Origin: Leptolyngbya sp. SIO1E4
Lineage (GTDB): Bacteria; Cyanobacteriota; Cyanobacteriia; Phormidesmidales; Phormidesmidaceae
DNA: 64,000 nt
Assembly (NCBI GenBank): GCA_010672825.2
Contig: JAAHFU020000004.1
Coordinates: forward strand, 62,001 to 126,000
Direction: 5' to 3'
Shown: positions 46,101 through 54,977 of the stretch, piece after piece
How the letters are laid out: the number at the start of each line of letters is the position of its first letter
Position numbering within the stretch: position 1 is the first letter of the stretch
Made by a program: the position numbers and the translations under genes
Notes under the pieces: model-generated
The model's database searches: none
What the model saw: the letters and a program-made list of their open reading frames with translations, nothing else
Told to the model about the DNA's origin: nothing

Positions 46101-49100
46101 GCTCTAGACAGATAGGAAAGAGCACTGTAAACCAGCCCACAGTCCGTGAAAGGTCAACTTCTTCAAACAGGTCTTCCCGACCATGCCCTTCCAAGTCAAG
46201 CCACAGTGAACGCTCACCTCTCCATCGAGCAAACGCTTGCACAACTGCTGTCAGCAGCACATCATTGATTTGAGTTTGATAGGCTTTGGGCACTTCCTGC
46301 AAGAGCGCTTGGGTATCTGCTTGGCTTAGCGCTACCGAGACAACACCAGCTTCAGCCACGGTATTTTCACCCTCTGCAAAATCCACAGGAATAGTAGTTA
46401 CTGGCCGACGAGACTCCTTGAGCCAATAATCTAACTCTTGCTGTAAGACTTCAGATTGCCCATACTGCTGTAGTCTTTCTGCCCAATATTGAAATGAGGT
46501 CGTTTTCGGCGGCAGTTGACTCTTCTCACCCTGACTGAGCTGCTTATAAACTCGCTGAAAATCTTCCAATAAAATCCGCCAAGAGACGCCATCAACGGCC
46601 AGGTGGTGGATGACCCACAGCAAGCGAGCCGACCGATTTGCCCCCAGGTCAAAGTAGGCTACTCGCATCAGGGGACCCGTAGCCAGATCGAGACTGGCTT
46701 GTAGCTCAGCTGCAGCTGTGGTGACAGCAAGGCTTTGATCGGCCTCCGCAACCGTTGACAAATCAAACAGCGTCAACGGCGTTTCTACATCCGGATGACT
46801 CACCCATTGCTGCCAACCCGTGGCTTGGTGGGGCTCAAACCGCATACGTAAGGCATCGTGATGCCCCAGCAAGATTTGCACGGTCTGCTGCAACCAGACG
46901 GGAGCCAGAGCTTGGTGTATCTCCAGCAGGATAGATTGATTCCAGTGATGCGCCTCAGGTAAATTTTGTGCCGAGAACCAATGCTGAATGGGCGTCAGCG
47001 GTACTTCACCCGTCACCAGTCCCTGCTCAGCTTGAATCTTACGCTCAGTAGTTGCTACAGCTGCGAGCTCAGCAATTGTCTGGTGCTCAAACATTTGTTG
47101 GAGGGTAAGCTGCAGACCAGCCTGGTTCACGCGTGAAATAATCTGAATACTGAGGATGGAATCGCCTCCCAGCTCAAAGAAATTATCGTGGATGCCGATC
47201 TTTTCCAGTCTAAGAACCTGAGCCCAGACATCTGCCAGCACAACTTCAACATCGGTGAGCGGTGCGACAAAGGTTCCCATCGCCTCGGAGCGAGCCATAT
47301 CTGGGGCTTGCAGTACCTTGCGGTCCACTTTGCCATTGGGGGTCAACGGCAGTTTCTCCAACACCACAAAGGCACTGGGCACCATATAGTCGGGTAGCGT
47401 TTTGGAGAGGAAGCGGCGTAGGTCACGATTAGTAGGAGCTTGCGCTTGATTTGAGACGACATAGGCCACTAGGTACTTGCCCCCGAGATGATCTGAGTGG
47501 GCGATGACAACGTTCTCTTGCACATTAGGATATTGGGCCAGGGTGGCTTCAATTTCTCCTAGTTCGATGCGAAACCCCCGTATCTTCACTTGGTTATCGA
47601 TGCGACCAAGATACTCAATATCGCCATTGGGCAAATAGCGGGCTAAATCTCCCGTCATATAAAGCCGACCTTCTAGTTGATGATCAAATGGATTAGGAAT
47701 AAACCTCTCTAAGGTCAACTGCTGACGGTTCAAGTAACCTCGTGCTAAACCTGCTCCGCCAACATACATTTGTCCTTTAACCCCAATTGGAACCAGTTGT
47801 AAGTTGTCATCGAGGATATATATTTGTAAATCGGTAATTGGACAACCAATCACACTACCACTCTTGTTAAGATCCTTGATTGTTAGGGGACGGTAAGTAA
47901 CATGCACAGTTGTTTCTGTAATGCCGTACATATTGACTAACTGTGGACTCTGATCTCCGTATTGCTCAAACCATGGTTTTAAGCTTTGTATCTCCAAGGC
48001 TTCTCCACCAAAAATAACTAGCCTTAAATTTAGTTGTGGTTGTCTGTCGTCAGGTTTTTCAACATTAATGAGCTGTCGAAAAGCAGAAGGGGTTTGGTTG
48101 AGAACCGTTACCTTTTTGGAGCACAGCAAGTCGTAAAAGCTTTGGGGATCTCGACTGATCCAGTAGGGGACAATTATCAGGCATCCACCATGAAGTAAGG
48201 CTCCCCAAACTTCCCAGACAGAAAAGTCGAAAGCAATGGAGTGAAAATTAGTCCAGACATCATTTGCATTGAAGTGATACCAAGGCTGAGTAGCCGCGAA
48301 TAAACGGACCACATTTTTGTGCTCAACTAAAACACCCTTGGGTTCTCCGGTGGAACCGGAAGTGTAGATCACATAAGCCAAATTATCTGAACATACACCA
48401 ACCTCAAGATTCTCCTGACTCTGTTGCTCTATTGCTCGCCAATCCGTGTCTAAGCTAACCACCTGTGCTTGATTTTGTGATATGAACTTCAGTAATGGCT
48501 CTTGGGTCAATAACACCCCAATACCCGAATCCGCCAACATATAACTCAACCGTTCTTGGGGATAGCTCGGATCTAGCGGAACATAAGCTCCCCCAGTCTT
48601 GAGAATCCCCAGGAGCCCAATAATCATCTCCAAGGAGCGCTCGACACAAATGCCCACCAGCACCTCGGAACCCACTCCTAACCCTTGCAAGTGATGGGCT
48701 AATTGATTAGCTTTCTGATTTAGTTCTCGATAGGTCAATTGCTGACCTTCAAAGGTGACAGCTACTGATTCAGGAGTCTTTTCTGTTTGCACTTCAAACA
48801 GCTGATGAATACAAAGTTCTGAAGGATATTCAACTTGAGTATTATTCCATTCTCTAACGAGTTGATGTTTTTCTGCAGGGGTTAGCAGCGATAAATCTTT
48901 AAGCAGCATTTCAGGATTAGTTACCATGCCCTGGAGCAATACTTGCAAGTGCCCCATCATGCGCCTGATGGTAGGGGCATCAAAGCGATGGCAATCGTAA
49001 TAAATTCTGAATCCAGCATCTGGAGGTGGCAAAAACAGTACGCTTAGAGGATAATTCAGCTTGTGAATAATCTCAGAATTCTGAACCTCTAGATCTATTC

Positions 49101-50217
49101 CATGCTCCTTTTGGAACTGAGGCAATGGGTGATTCTCAAACACCACAATGCTCTCAAACAAAGGTGAGCTAGGGGGGATTTCACTCCATTTTTGTATTTC
49201 CACCAATGGGCTGTACTCATACTGACGCATCTCAACCTGTTGTGCCTGAAGCTGCTTTAGCCAAGCAACCAAAGGTTGATCAGGAGACACTTCAACCCGC
49301 ATCGGCAAAGTGTTCAAAAATAGCCCGACGATAGCCTCGACTCCTTTTAGGTCTACTGGACGTCCAGAAACAACATCACCATACAAGACATCTTCTAAGC
49401 CGCTATAGCGACTTAGAAGCACAGCCCAGGCTGCCTGAAAAAGTGTATTCAGAGTTAAGTGATGCTGTCGCGCAAATGCTTGTAAGGCTTCTGACGTTTC
49501 TATCGATAGCTCAAGTGATTCATAGTTATAGCTTTCTTCTTGCTCAGATAATTTGCCAACATCGCCTTTGACTAACGGTGTCGGTGCCTTGATCCCGCTG
49601 AGCAACCGTCGCCAGAAAGCCTCGGCTTTAGATAAGTTTTGTTGTTGGAGCCAGGCAATGTATTCTCCATAAGGTCTACTAGGGGGCAATAAATTGAGTA
49701 AATGATCTTGCCCCTGGCTAAGAACTTGGTAAAGCTCAATAAATTCCTTGAACATCAACGAATTTGACCATCCATCCAGGATTAAGTGATGTTCGCTCAG
49801 AACAATTTGATAAGTGTTATCAGTCAGTTGAATCAAACTCAGACGGATTAATGGCGGTTGGGAGAGGTCAAAATCTTTGTGGCGATCGTTCTTTAGAAAA
49901 TCCACTAATTGCGTTTGCTGATTGGCGACGGGTAGCGCTCGCCAATCATATTGTTCGAAGGGAAATCGAACGTCCTTGTGAACAACTTGTAGCGCTTTTT
50001 CCAGGTTTTCCCAATGGAAGCTAGTGCGCAAAGCCGTATGGCGAGTGAGTACGTGCTGCCAAGCAGCTGCAAAAGCCGCAATATCGAGAGTTCCCTTCAA
50101 GAGAAGGCACCGTTGAGTAATATATACGCCTGAGTCAGGAGCATACAAGCTGTGAAAAAGAATACCTTGCTGCGCGGGTGAAAGTTCGTAGATATCTTCG
50201 ATATTATCTGCTTTCAT
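43189..50217 (-). CDS. NRPS C-A(Thr)-T-E-C fused to a TauD/SyrP-type hydroxylase
   Basis: A 2342-residue protein. A COM-like acceptor (IEDIYELSPAQQGILFH) and C domain with HHLILDG are followed by an A domain reading DFWNIGMVHK, the classic threonine code. The carrier has GGDSILS. A complete E domain follows (HHLAVDGVSW, DLEGHGRE, DLSRTVGWFT, FNYLGQ), predicting D-configured Thr, then a second C domain with HHIIYDR (1672-1678). A Fe(II)/2-oxoglutarate TauD-like domain (~2010-2342) has HNE (2121-2123) and distal His 2315. This hydroxylase is homologous to the free enzyme at 54978-55982 and should act on the carrier-bound Asp of the next protein. An NRPS carrying a C-terminal TauD is uncommon. 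Confidence 0.92.
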   Translation of the reverse strand: MKADNIEDIYELSPAQQGILFHSLYAPDSGVYITQRCLLLKGTLDIAAFAAAWQHVLTRHTALRTSFHWENLEKALQVVHKDVRFPFEQYDWRALPVANQQTQLVDFLKNDRHKDFDLSQPPLIRLSLIQLTDNTYQIVLSEHHLILDGWSNSLMFKEFIELYQVLSQGQDHLLNLLPPSRPYGEYIAWLQQQNLSKAEAFWRRLLSGIKAPTPLVKGDVGKLSEQEESYNYESLELSIETSEALQAFARQHHLTLNTLFQAAWAVLLSRYSGLEDVLYGDVVSGRPVDLKGVEAIVGLFLNTLPMRVEVSPDQPLVAWLKQLQAQQVEMRQYEYSPLVEIQKWSEIPPSSPLFESIVVFENHPLPQFQKEHGIDLEVQNSEIIHKLNYPLSVLFLPPPDAGFRIYYDCHRFDAPTIRRMMGHLQVLLQGMVTNPEMLLKDLSLLTPAEKHQLVREWNNTQVEYPSELCIHQLFEVQTEKTPESVAVTFEGQQLTYRELNQKANQLAHHLQGLGVGSEVLVGICVERSLEMIIGLLGILKTGGAYVPLDPSYPQERLSYMLADSGIGVLLTQEPLLKFISQNQAQVVSLDTDWRAIEQQSQENLEVGVCSDNLAYVIYTSGSTGEPKGVLVEHKNVVRLFAATQPWYHFNANDVWTNFHSIAFDFSVWEVWGALLHGGCLIIVPYWISRDPQSFYDLLCSKKVTVLNQTPSAFRQLINVEKPDDRQPQLNLRLVIFGGEALEIQSLKPWFEQYGDQSPQLVNMYGITETTVHVTYRPLTIKDLNKSGSVIGCPITDLQIYILDDNLQLVPIGVKGQMYVGGAGLARGYLNRQQLTLERFIPNPFDHQLEGRLYMTGDLARYLPNGDIEYLGRIDNQVKIRGFRIELGEIEATLAQYPNVQENVVIAHSDHLGGKYLVAYVVSNQAQAPTNRDLRRFLSKTLPDYMVPSAFVVLEKLPLTPNGKVDRKVLQAPDMARSEAMGTFVAPLTDVEVVLADVWAQVLRLEKIGIHDNFFELGGDSILSIQIISRVNQAGLQLTLQQMFEHQTIAELAAVATTERKIQAEQGLVTGEVPLTPIQHWFSAQNLPEAHHWNQSILLEIHQALAPVWLQQTVQILLGHHDALRMRFEPHQATGWQQWVSHPDVETPLTLFDLSTVAEADQSLAVTTAAAELQASLDLATGPLMRVAYFDLGANRSARLLWVIHHLAVDGVSWRILLEDFQRVYKQLSQGEKSQLPPKTTSFQYWAERLQQYGQSEVLQQELDYWLKESRRPVTTIPVDFAEGENTVAEAGVVSVALSQADTQALLQEVPKAYQTQINDVLLTAVVQAFARWRGERSLWLDLEGHGREDLFEEVDLSRTVGWFTVLFPICLELSESDDPGEALKAIKEQLRSIPNRGIGYGVLRYLTREEPIACQLQSRSEIVFNYLGQADQGVQASSLVAPAPESTGFGQSLRGSRSHLLNINSIVAGGQLRLNWTYSKAIHRRTTIETLAERCIEALQLLITHCQSLEAGDETFADAQLVNVAPKESDRLIKPVPRNGHLPLSFAQARLWFLEQLASGRYNEPAAVRLEGVLNVTALEQSFNEIVRRHEVFRTTFPVVDGHPRQWISPSIEVSLPVVNLCALSAAEQESESQRLVEEWSQRTFDLAQDPLLRIALLKLGEHEHLVMFSTHHIIYDRWSMGLLIKELAILYQAFSQGQPSPLPALPTQYADFAVWQSQWLQGDVLENQLSYWRQQLAGAPATLNLQKIAGNPPLDTGKQEVESQPSAAHSFQLSKQLSEQLKILSRKQRVTLFMTLLSALQTLLYRYTNQSDIVIGTDVAGRNRVEIESLIGFFINLLVLRTDLSGNPTFRELLGRVREVTLGAYAHQDLPFAKLVESLRPDRTNNTTPLFQVLFVLQNVPGTAVEFSGLTLTPVEVARTQARFDLVLFVVETEQGLFGNWRYRTDLFEPAAIARLSRHLQMLLSSIVQNPDTHIDTLEMFSESEKQQQITQKVQRERAQFKKFKTIKPKAVSLPQKELVKTGYLQPEQSLPYVIQPDDNEIDLADWATNKREFIETNLLKHGAILFRGFKINSVPAFEKVANAICPNLFGNYGDLPREGVSENVYGSTPYPADQAILFHNESSHLHQWPLKIWFFCVKPAQNGGETPIVDCRKVYQKLAPKLRERFEQKQLRYARNYIEGLDVSWQDFFHTSDKEAVETYCRQSGIDCEWLSDSHLRTYKLRPAISCHPKTEELVFFNQVQLHHISCLESAVRTSLLSALEEDNLPRNVYYGDGSPIEDSVMAEIGAVYEQTKISFPWEQGDILMLDNMLVAHGRNPYVGSRKIVVAMGEIIDSKRIEGV

Positions 50218-50228
50218 ATGCGTCTCTT

Positions 50229-53200
50229 CTAACTCCCTCGGTTGATTTGCGACAGCAATTGATCAAGATCCTTTTGAGTCACATTTGCTTTCTTAAAATC
50301 AGAAGGGGTATAGCCTCCAGCTTCTGGCGATTGACAATGGGCAATGAGCGATCGCAATGCTGCCATGCACCGCTCTGCCAAAGTCTCAATCGTGGCCCGC
50401 TGATGAATGCCCTCGCTGTAAGTCCAATTCAGTCGGAACTCTCGGCCAGTAACCATGCCGTTGATGCTTAATTGATGGCTGCGACTTCCCTGCAAACTCT
50501 GCCCAGGCCCACTCGACTCTGCTGCTGGGGCAACCAGCGATGATGATGTCTGGAACCCCTGGTCAGTCTGACCCTGGTAATTAAACATCACCTCTGCTGG
50601 CGACTGTGGCGGCCAAGCCACCGCTTCCTGGTGGAGATAACGTAAAACGCCATAGCTAATGCCACGCTGAGGAATGCTACGTAGCTGCTCTTTAATCGCC
50701 TTCAAGGCCGTCCCCGGATGGTCTGACTCACCAATGTCCAACAAAACAGGAAAAAGCGACGTAAACCAACCAACCGTGCGGGAAAGGTCAACCTCTTCAA
50801 AGAGGTCTTCCTGACCATGTCCCTCTAAGTCAACACGCAAGCAACTCTCTCCTGTCCAGTCAGCAAACGCTTGCACCAGCGCAGTCAGCAGCACATCATT
50901 GATTTGCGTCTGATAGGCTTTGGGCACCTCCTGCAGCAGCGCTTGGGTATCGGCTGGACTCAGCACCGTCGATACAACGTTCGCGCTCGCTACGGTGTTT
51001 TCACCATCAGGAAAGTCAACGGGAAGGGAAGCAACGGGCTGACGCGCTTGCTGGAGCCAGTAATCCAACACTTGTTGGCGGACGTCAGATTGCCCGTATG
51101 CTTGCAGTTTCGTGGCCCAATATTGAAATGAGGTTGTTTTCGGCGGCAATTGAACGGTTTGGCCCTGACTGAGTTGCTCATACACCCGTTGGAAATCTTC
51201 TAACAAAATCCGCCACGAGCCCCCGTCAACGGCCAGGTGGTGGACAACCCACAGCAAACGGGCCGACCGGTTCGCTCCCAGGTCAAAATAGGCGACTCGC
51301 ATCAGAGGACCCGCAGCCAAGTCGAGGCTGGCTTGTAATTCAGCCGCAGCGGTGGTGATAGCAAGGCTTTGATCGGCTTCGGCAACCGTTGACAAATCGA
51401 ACAGCGTCAACGGCGTTTTCGCATCCGGATGACTCACCCATTGCCGCCAACCAGTGGCTGGGCGCTCAAATCGCAGACGTAAGGCATCATGATGGGCCAG
51501 CAAAATCTGCACAGTCTGCTGCAACAAGACGGAATCCAGAGCCTGGCGCACTTCCAGCAGGATTGATTGATTCCAGTGATGTGACTCAGACAAATTTTGC
51601 TCAAAGAACCAATGCTGAATGGGCGTCAACGGCACTTCACCGGTCACCAGCCCTTGGTCAGCTTGAACAATTGGGTTAGCTGCTGCTACATCTGCGAGTT
51701 CAGCAATGGTCTGGTGCTCAAACATCTGCTTGGGGGTTAACTGCAGACCCGCCTGATACGCCCGTGAAATAATCTGAATGCTGAGGATGGAATCGCCCCC
51801 CAGCTCAAAGAAATTATCGTGAATACTAACCCTTTCCAGCCTGAGAACCTGAGCCCAGATATCGGCCAGCACAACCTCAACATCAGTACGCGGTGCAACA
51901 AAGGTTCCCATTGCTTCGGAACGAGACATATCTGGGGCTGGCAGCGCCTGCCGATCCAGCTTACCGTTCGAGGTGAGGGGCATCTGCGGCAGTGACACAA
52001 AGGTCGATGGCATCATGTATTCTGGCAGTTGCTTTTGCAAAAATTGCCGCAGGTCGCTAGAAGCCTGGGCTTCATTGTTTTCCCACACCACATAGGCGAC
52101 CAAACGCTGACTACCAGGCTGATCCTCACGTGCTAACACCACCGTTTCTCGCACCGTCGGATGTTGTCTCAGAGTGGCCTCAATTTCTCCCAACTCGATG
52201 CGAAAACCCCGAATTTTGACCTGGTGGTCAATGCGTCCCAGAAATTCAATGTTGCCATCGGGCAAGTAGCGCGCCAAATCGCCAGTTTTGTAGAGAATGG
52301 GTTGTCCGTTATCGGTTATGGGTTGTTCGTTATTGGCCTTCCTGACTCCTGACTCCTGACTCCTATCTTTTATCTCCTGACTTCCGACTTCCGACTTCCG
52401 ACCTCCGACTTCCCCAAACGGATTGGCCACAAACCGCTCTGTCGTCAGATCAGGTCGATTCAAGTAGCCCCGTGCAACGCCGGCTCCACTGATGTAAAGT
52501 TCTCCGGGCACACCAATAGGTACCGGTTGTAAATAGGCATCCAGTAGATAAATTTGCGTGTTGGCAATAGGATGACCAATCGGTACTGTTTCTCCGCGCC
52601 GAGATGTTACGGCTGGAGTCGCCCCATTGATTAGATAAGTCAAGACACCTACAGTAGTTTCTGTCGGGCCGTAATGGTTGAAAATCAGACAATCGGGGGC
52701 ATAATTCTGAATTTGCTCAATCAAATCCCAACGACACACTTCACCTCCTAGAATGAGTCGTTGCTGCGGCAAAATTTGCTCCGGATGAGAAGCGGTCAGT
52801 AGGGCAGTCAGGTGAGAAGGAACAATCTTCAAGCAGTCAACAGGATAGCGTTGAAAATAGTTTGCTAGTGCCTCTGGATTGGAAGCCCGCTCTTGCGACA
52901 CCAAATGAAGACACCCACCTCGACAAAGAGAAGAAAAGAGAGTTGTATTACCTAAATCAGCGGCAAAGGTAGAAACATTCGCGAAACCAGTACATGCAGA
53001 AAGGTTAAGCTCTTCGGAGATCGCATTTACATAGTTAAAAAGATGTTGATGCTCAACGGCAACTCCCTTGGGCTTACCGGTAGAACCAGAGGTGAACAAC
53101 ACATAGGCTAAGTTCTCAGCGGTCACCTGACTACTAGGATTAGCCTGACTCTCCTGAGCAATTATTTCCCACTCACTATCCAGACATACCAACGGCGTTC

Positions 53201-54944
53201 TGGGCTCAGCTAGCCTTTCAGCCAATTGCTGCTGACTCAATAACACGGCTACTCGAGCGTCTTGTAACCGGAAAGCGATACCCTCTTCTGGCAATGCAGG
53301 CTCCAAAGGTATGTAAGCTCCACCTGCTTTCAGGATGCCTAGGAGGCTGATAATAAAGTCGAGCGATCGCTCAACATAAATACCCACCAAAACCTCTGGT
53401 TCAACCCCCAAACGCTGCAGGTAATGAGCCAATTGGTTAGCTCTGGCATTGAGGTCAGCATACGTTAATTGCTGGTCTTCAAAGACAACCGCAATTTGAT
53501 TAGGCTGGCTATTTACTTGTGCCTCAAACAGTTGGTGAATGCATTGATCCTGTGGGTAGTCAGTCTGAGTCTGGTTGAATTCGACTAATAGTTTTTGGCG
53601 ATCGCGATCGCTCAAAATCTCCAGTTGACCAATACACGCTTGAGGCTTTTCAATGATGCTCTCCAATAACTTCTGAAACTGTTCAGCCAAGCGTTCAATA
53701 GCATCTAACAGAAATAGACCAGAGTCATAGTGAAAATCAACTAAAAGAGCATCTTTATTCCGTACACACGAGAGCTTTAATTTAAACTTGTCAAAGCAAA
53801 CAGACTGTTGGGCAATTGAAAATGAAACATCAGCGATAGAGTACTTAGCTGGCCACTCCTCAAATTCAAAGCAAACAGGGAAGAAAGATATTGCGGGAGC
53901 ATCCTCATCTAGATCTGAAATCTGCCCCCATGCAAAAGATTCCTGCCACTTAAAAGACTCTTCTACGGCTTCGTTAATTTGTTTTAATATTTCACTAAAA
54001 TTAAATTTATTTTCTAAATGACAATAAATAGGCAAGAATTTAGCAAGAAGTCCTAGTGCTGACTCCAACTCTTCATAGTTTCGGCCATCACAACCAGTCC
54101 CTATCGTTATATCTGAATTTCCTGTTAATCTCCAGAGTAAAACCTGCCAACTAGCCTGAAGAAGTATAGCAATTGAAACATCATTTTTACGCGCCAGCTC
54201 TTCCAATTCAGTTACTTGACTAACTGGAAAAGATAAGCTGAACACCTCAGGCTTAAAGCCCGATATGAAGAGTTCTGAACTTTCACAACTGAATGAATGC
54301 TTGGCGAAACTAATGATGTCTTCTCGTTTGCTCCAGTATTCTGTTCCTAGCGCTGCTTCTTCGCCTTCAAATAATTCATTCTGCCATTCAGCCAAATCAG
54401 CATACTGTAGGGGTTGTGCCTCATCAGCTAGCGTTTGATCAAGGAAAAAAGCCTCATAATCATGGCCGATTTCAAGCAGCAAATTTTTGAAAGTCAGCTT
54501 ATCTGCACAGAGAGCTGGCAAACAAAGAATTAATACATACCTGTCAGGAGACAGTAAAACCAAGGAAATATCAATTAAAGAGATCCCGGAGCCAAAATTA
54601 AAAGTCCGCTGACTTTTCTCACGGAACAGTAACTGAAGTTTAACATCCTGCTCTTCGAGACTTAGATCGCTCAAATCATAATCAGTAACTGGCACCGAAA
54701 CCCGATCTAGAATGACTTGTAAAGGAATTATCATTCCCTGCAAAGCCTGAAAATCAGTACGGAGTATCTCATGTCTATTGATGCTCCTTTGCAAAGCCTT
54801 CTTTAATATTTCAGGCTGACAAGATCCTTCGATTAGGATTGAGCAGCAGGCACAATAAGGTTGACCAGAATCACCTTGTTGCATCTGCCAAAGATGCTTC
54901 TGTTGAGGGGAAAGTCTAAACCCTTTAATTGATAAATCTTGCAT
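50229..54944 (-). CDS. NRPS, interface-like C domain-A(Asp)-T-E
   Basis: A 1571-residue module. The N-terminal condensation-like domain has LPALCAD (142-148) in place of HHxxxDG. The A domain reads DLTKIGHVGK (aspartate) with the same two-residue longer FAADLGNTTLF motif as the 39864-43181 protein. A ~40-residue low-complexity insertion made by short tandem DNA repeats (52297-52413) interrupts it between NPFGEV and LYKTGD. The carrier has GGDSILS. The E domain is complete (HHLAVDGGSW, DLEGHGQE, DLSRTVGWFT, FNYQGQ), predicting a D-configured (beta-hydroxy)aspartate. A COM-like donor tail (YTPSDF...LLSQINRGS) ends it. The ATG at 54944, with GGTGG upstream, is preferred to the GTG three codons earlier. 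Confidence 0.9.
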   Translation of the reverse strand: MQDLSIKGFRLSPQQKHLWQMQQGDSGQPYCACCSILIEGSCQPEILKKALQRSINRHEILRTDFQALQGMIIPLQVILDRVSVPVTDYDLSDLSLEEQDVKLQLLFREKSQRTFNFGSGISLIDISLVLLSPDRYVLILCLPALCADKLTFKNLLLEIGHDYEAFFLDQTLADEAQPLQYADLAEWQNELFEGEEAALGTEYWSKREDIISFAKHSFSCESSELFISGFKPEVFSLSFPVSQVTELEELARKNDVSIAILLQASWQVLLWRLTGNSDITIGTGCDGRNYEELESALGLLAKFLPIYCHLENKFNFSEILKQINEAVEESFKWQESFAWGQISDLDEDAPAISFFPVCFEFEEWPAKYSIADVSFSIAQQSVCFDKFKLKLSCVRNKDALLVDFHYDSGLFLLDAIERLAEQFQKLLESIIEKPQACIGQLEILSDRDRQKLLVEFNQTQTDYPQDQCIHQLFEAQVNSQPNQIAVVFEDQQLTYADLNARANQLAHYLQRLGVEPEVLVGIYVERSLDFIISLLGILKAGGAYIPLEPALPEEGIAFRLQDARVAVLLSQQQLAERLAEPRTPLVCLDSEWEIIAQESQANPSSQVTAENLAYVLFTSGSTGKPKGVAVEHQHLFNYVNAISEELNLSACTGFANVSTFAADLGNTTLFSSLCRGGCLHLVSQERASNPEALANYFQRYPVDCLKIVPSHLTALLTASHPEQILPQQRLILGGEVCRWDLIEQIQNYAPDCLIFNHYGPTETTVGVLTYLINGATPAVTSRRGETVPIGHPIANTQIYLLDAYLQPVPIGVPGELYISGAGVARGYLNRPDLTTERFVANPFGEVGGRKSEVGSQEIKDRSQESGVRKANNEQPITDNGQPILYKTGDLARYLPDGNIEFLGRIDHQVKIRGFRIELGEIEATLRQHPTVRETVVLAREDQPGSQRLVAYVVWENNEAQASSDLRQFLQKQLPEYMMPSTFVSLPQMPLTSNGKLDRQALPAPDMSRSEAMGTFVAPRTDVEVVLADIWAQVLRLERVSIHDNFFELGGDSILSIQIISRAYQAGLQLTPKQMFEHQTIAELADVAAANPIVQADQGLVTGEVPLTPIQHWFFEQNLSESHHWNQSILLEVRQALDSVLLQQTVQILLAHHDALRLRFERPATGWRQWVSHPDAKTPLTLFDLSTVAEADQSLAITTAAAELQASLDLAAGPLMRVAYFDLGANRSARLLWVVHHLAVDGGSWRILLEDFQRVYEQLSQGQTVQLPPKTTSFQYWATKLQAYGQSDVRQQVLDYWLQQARQPVASLPVDFPDGENTVASANVVSTVLSPADTQALLQEVPKAYQTQINDVLLTALVQAFADWTGESCLRVDLEGHGQEDLFEEVDLSRTVGWFTSLFPVLLDIGESDHPGTALKAIKEQLRSIPQRGISYGVLRYLHQEAVAWPPQSPAEVMFNYQGQTDQGFQTSSSLVAPAAESSGPGQSLQGSRSHQLSINGMVTGREFRLNWTYSEGIHQRATIETLAERCMAALRSLIAHCQSPEAGGYTPSDFKKANVTQKDLDQLLSQINRGS
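52297..52413 (-). repeat. heptameric short tandem repeats inside an NRPS A domain
   Basis: Three exact CCTGACT heptamers (52341-52361) are followed by five heptamers of the CCTGACT/TCCGACT series (52376-52410). To the left (52299-52337) lie two imperfect copies of GGGTTGT(C/T)CGTTAT(C/T)GG. The whole insert stays in frame and adds ~40 residues rich in Gln, Ser, Lys and Asn to a surface loop before the A7 motif. Such heptamers normally sit in cyanobacterial intergenic DNA. Confidence 0.9.
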
Positions 54945-54977
54945 AGCTTCCACCCTAATCCATTACTTTTGAACTAT

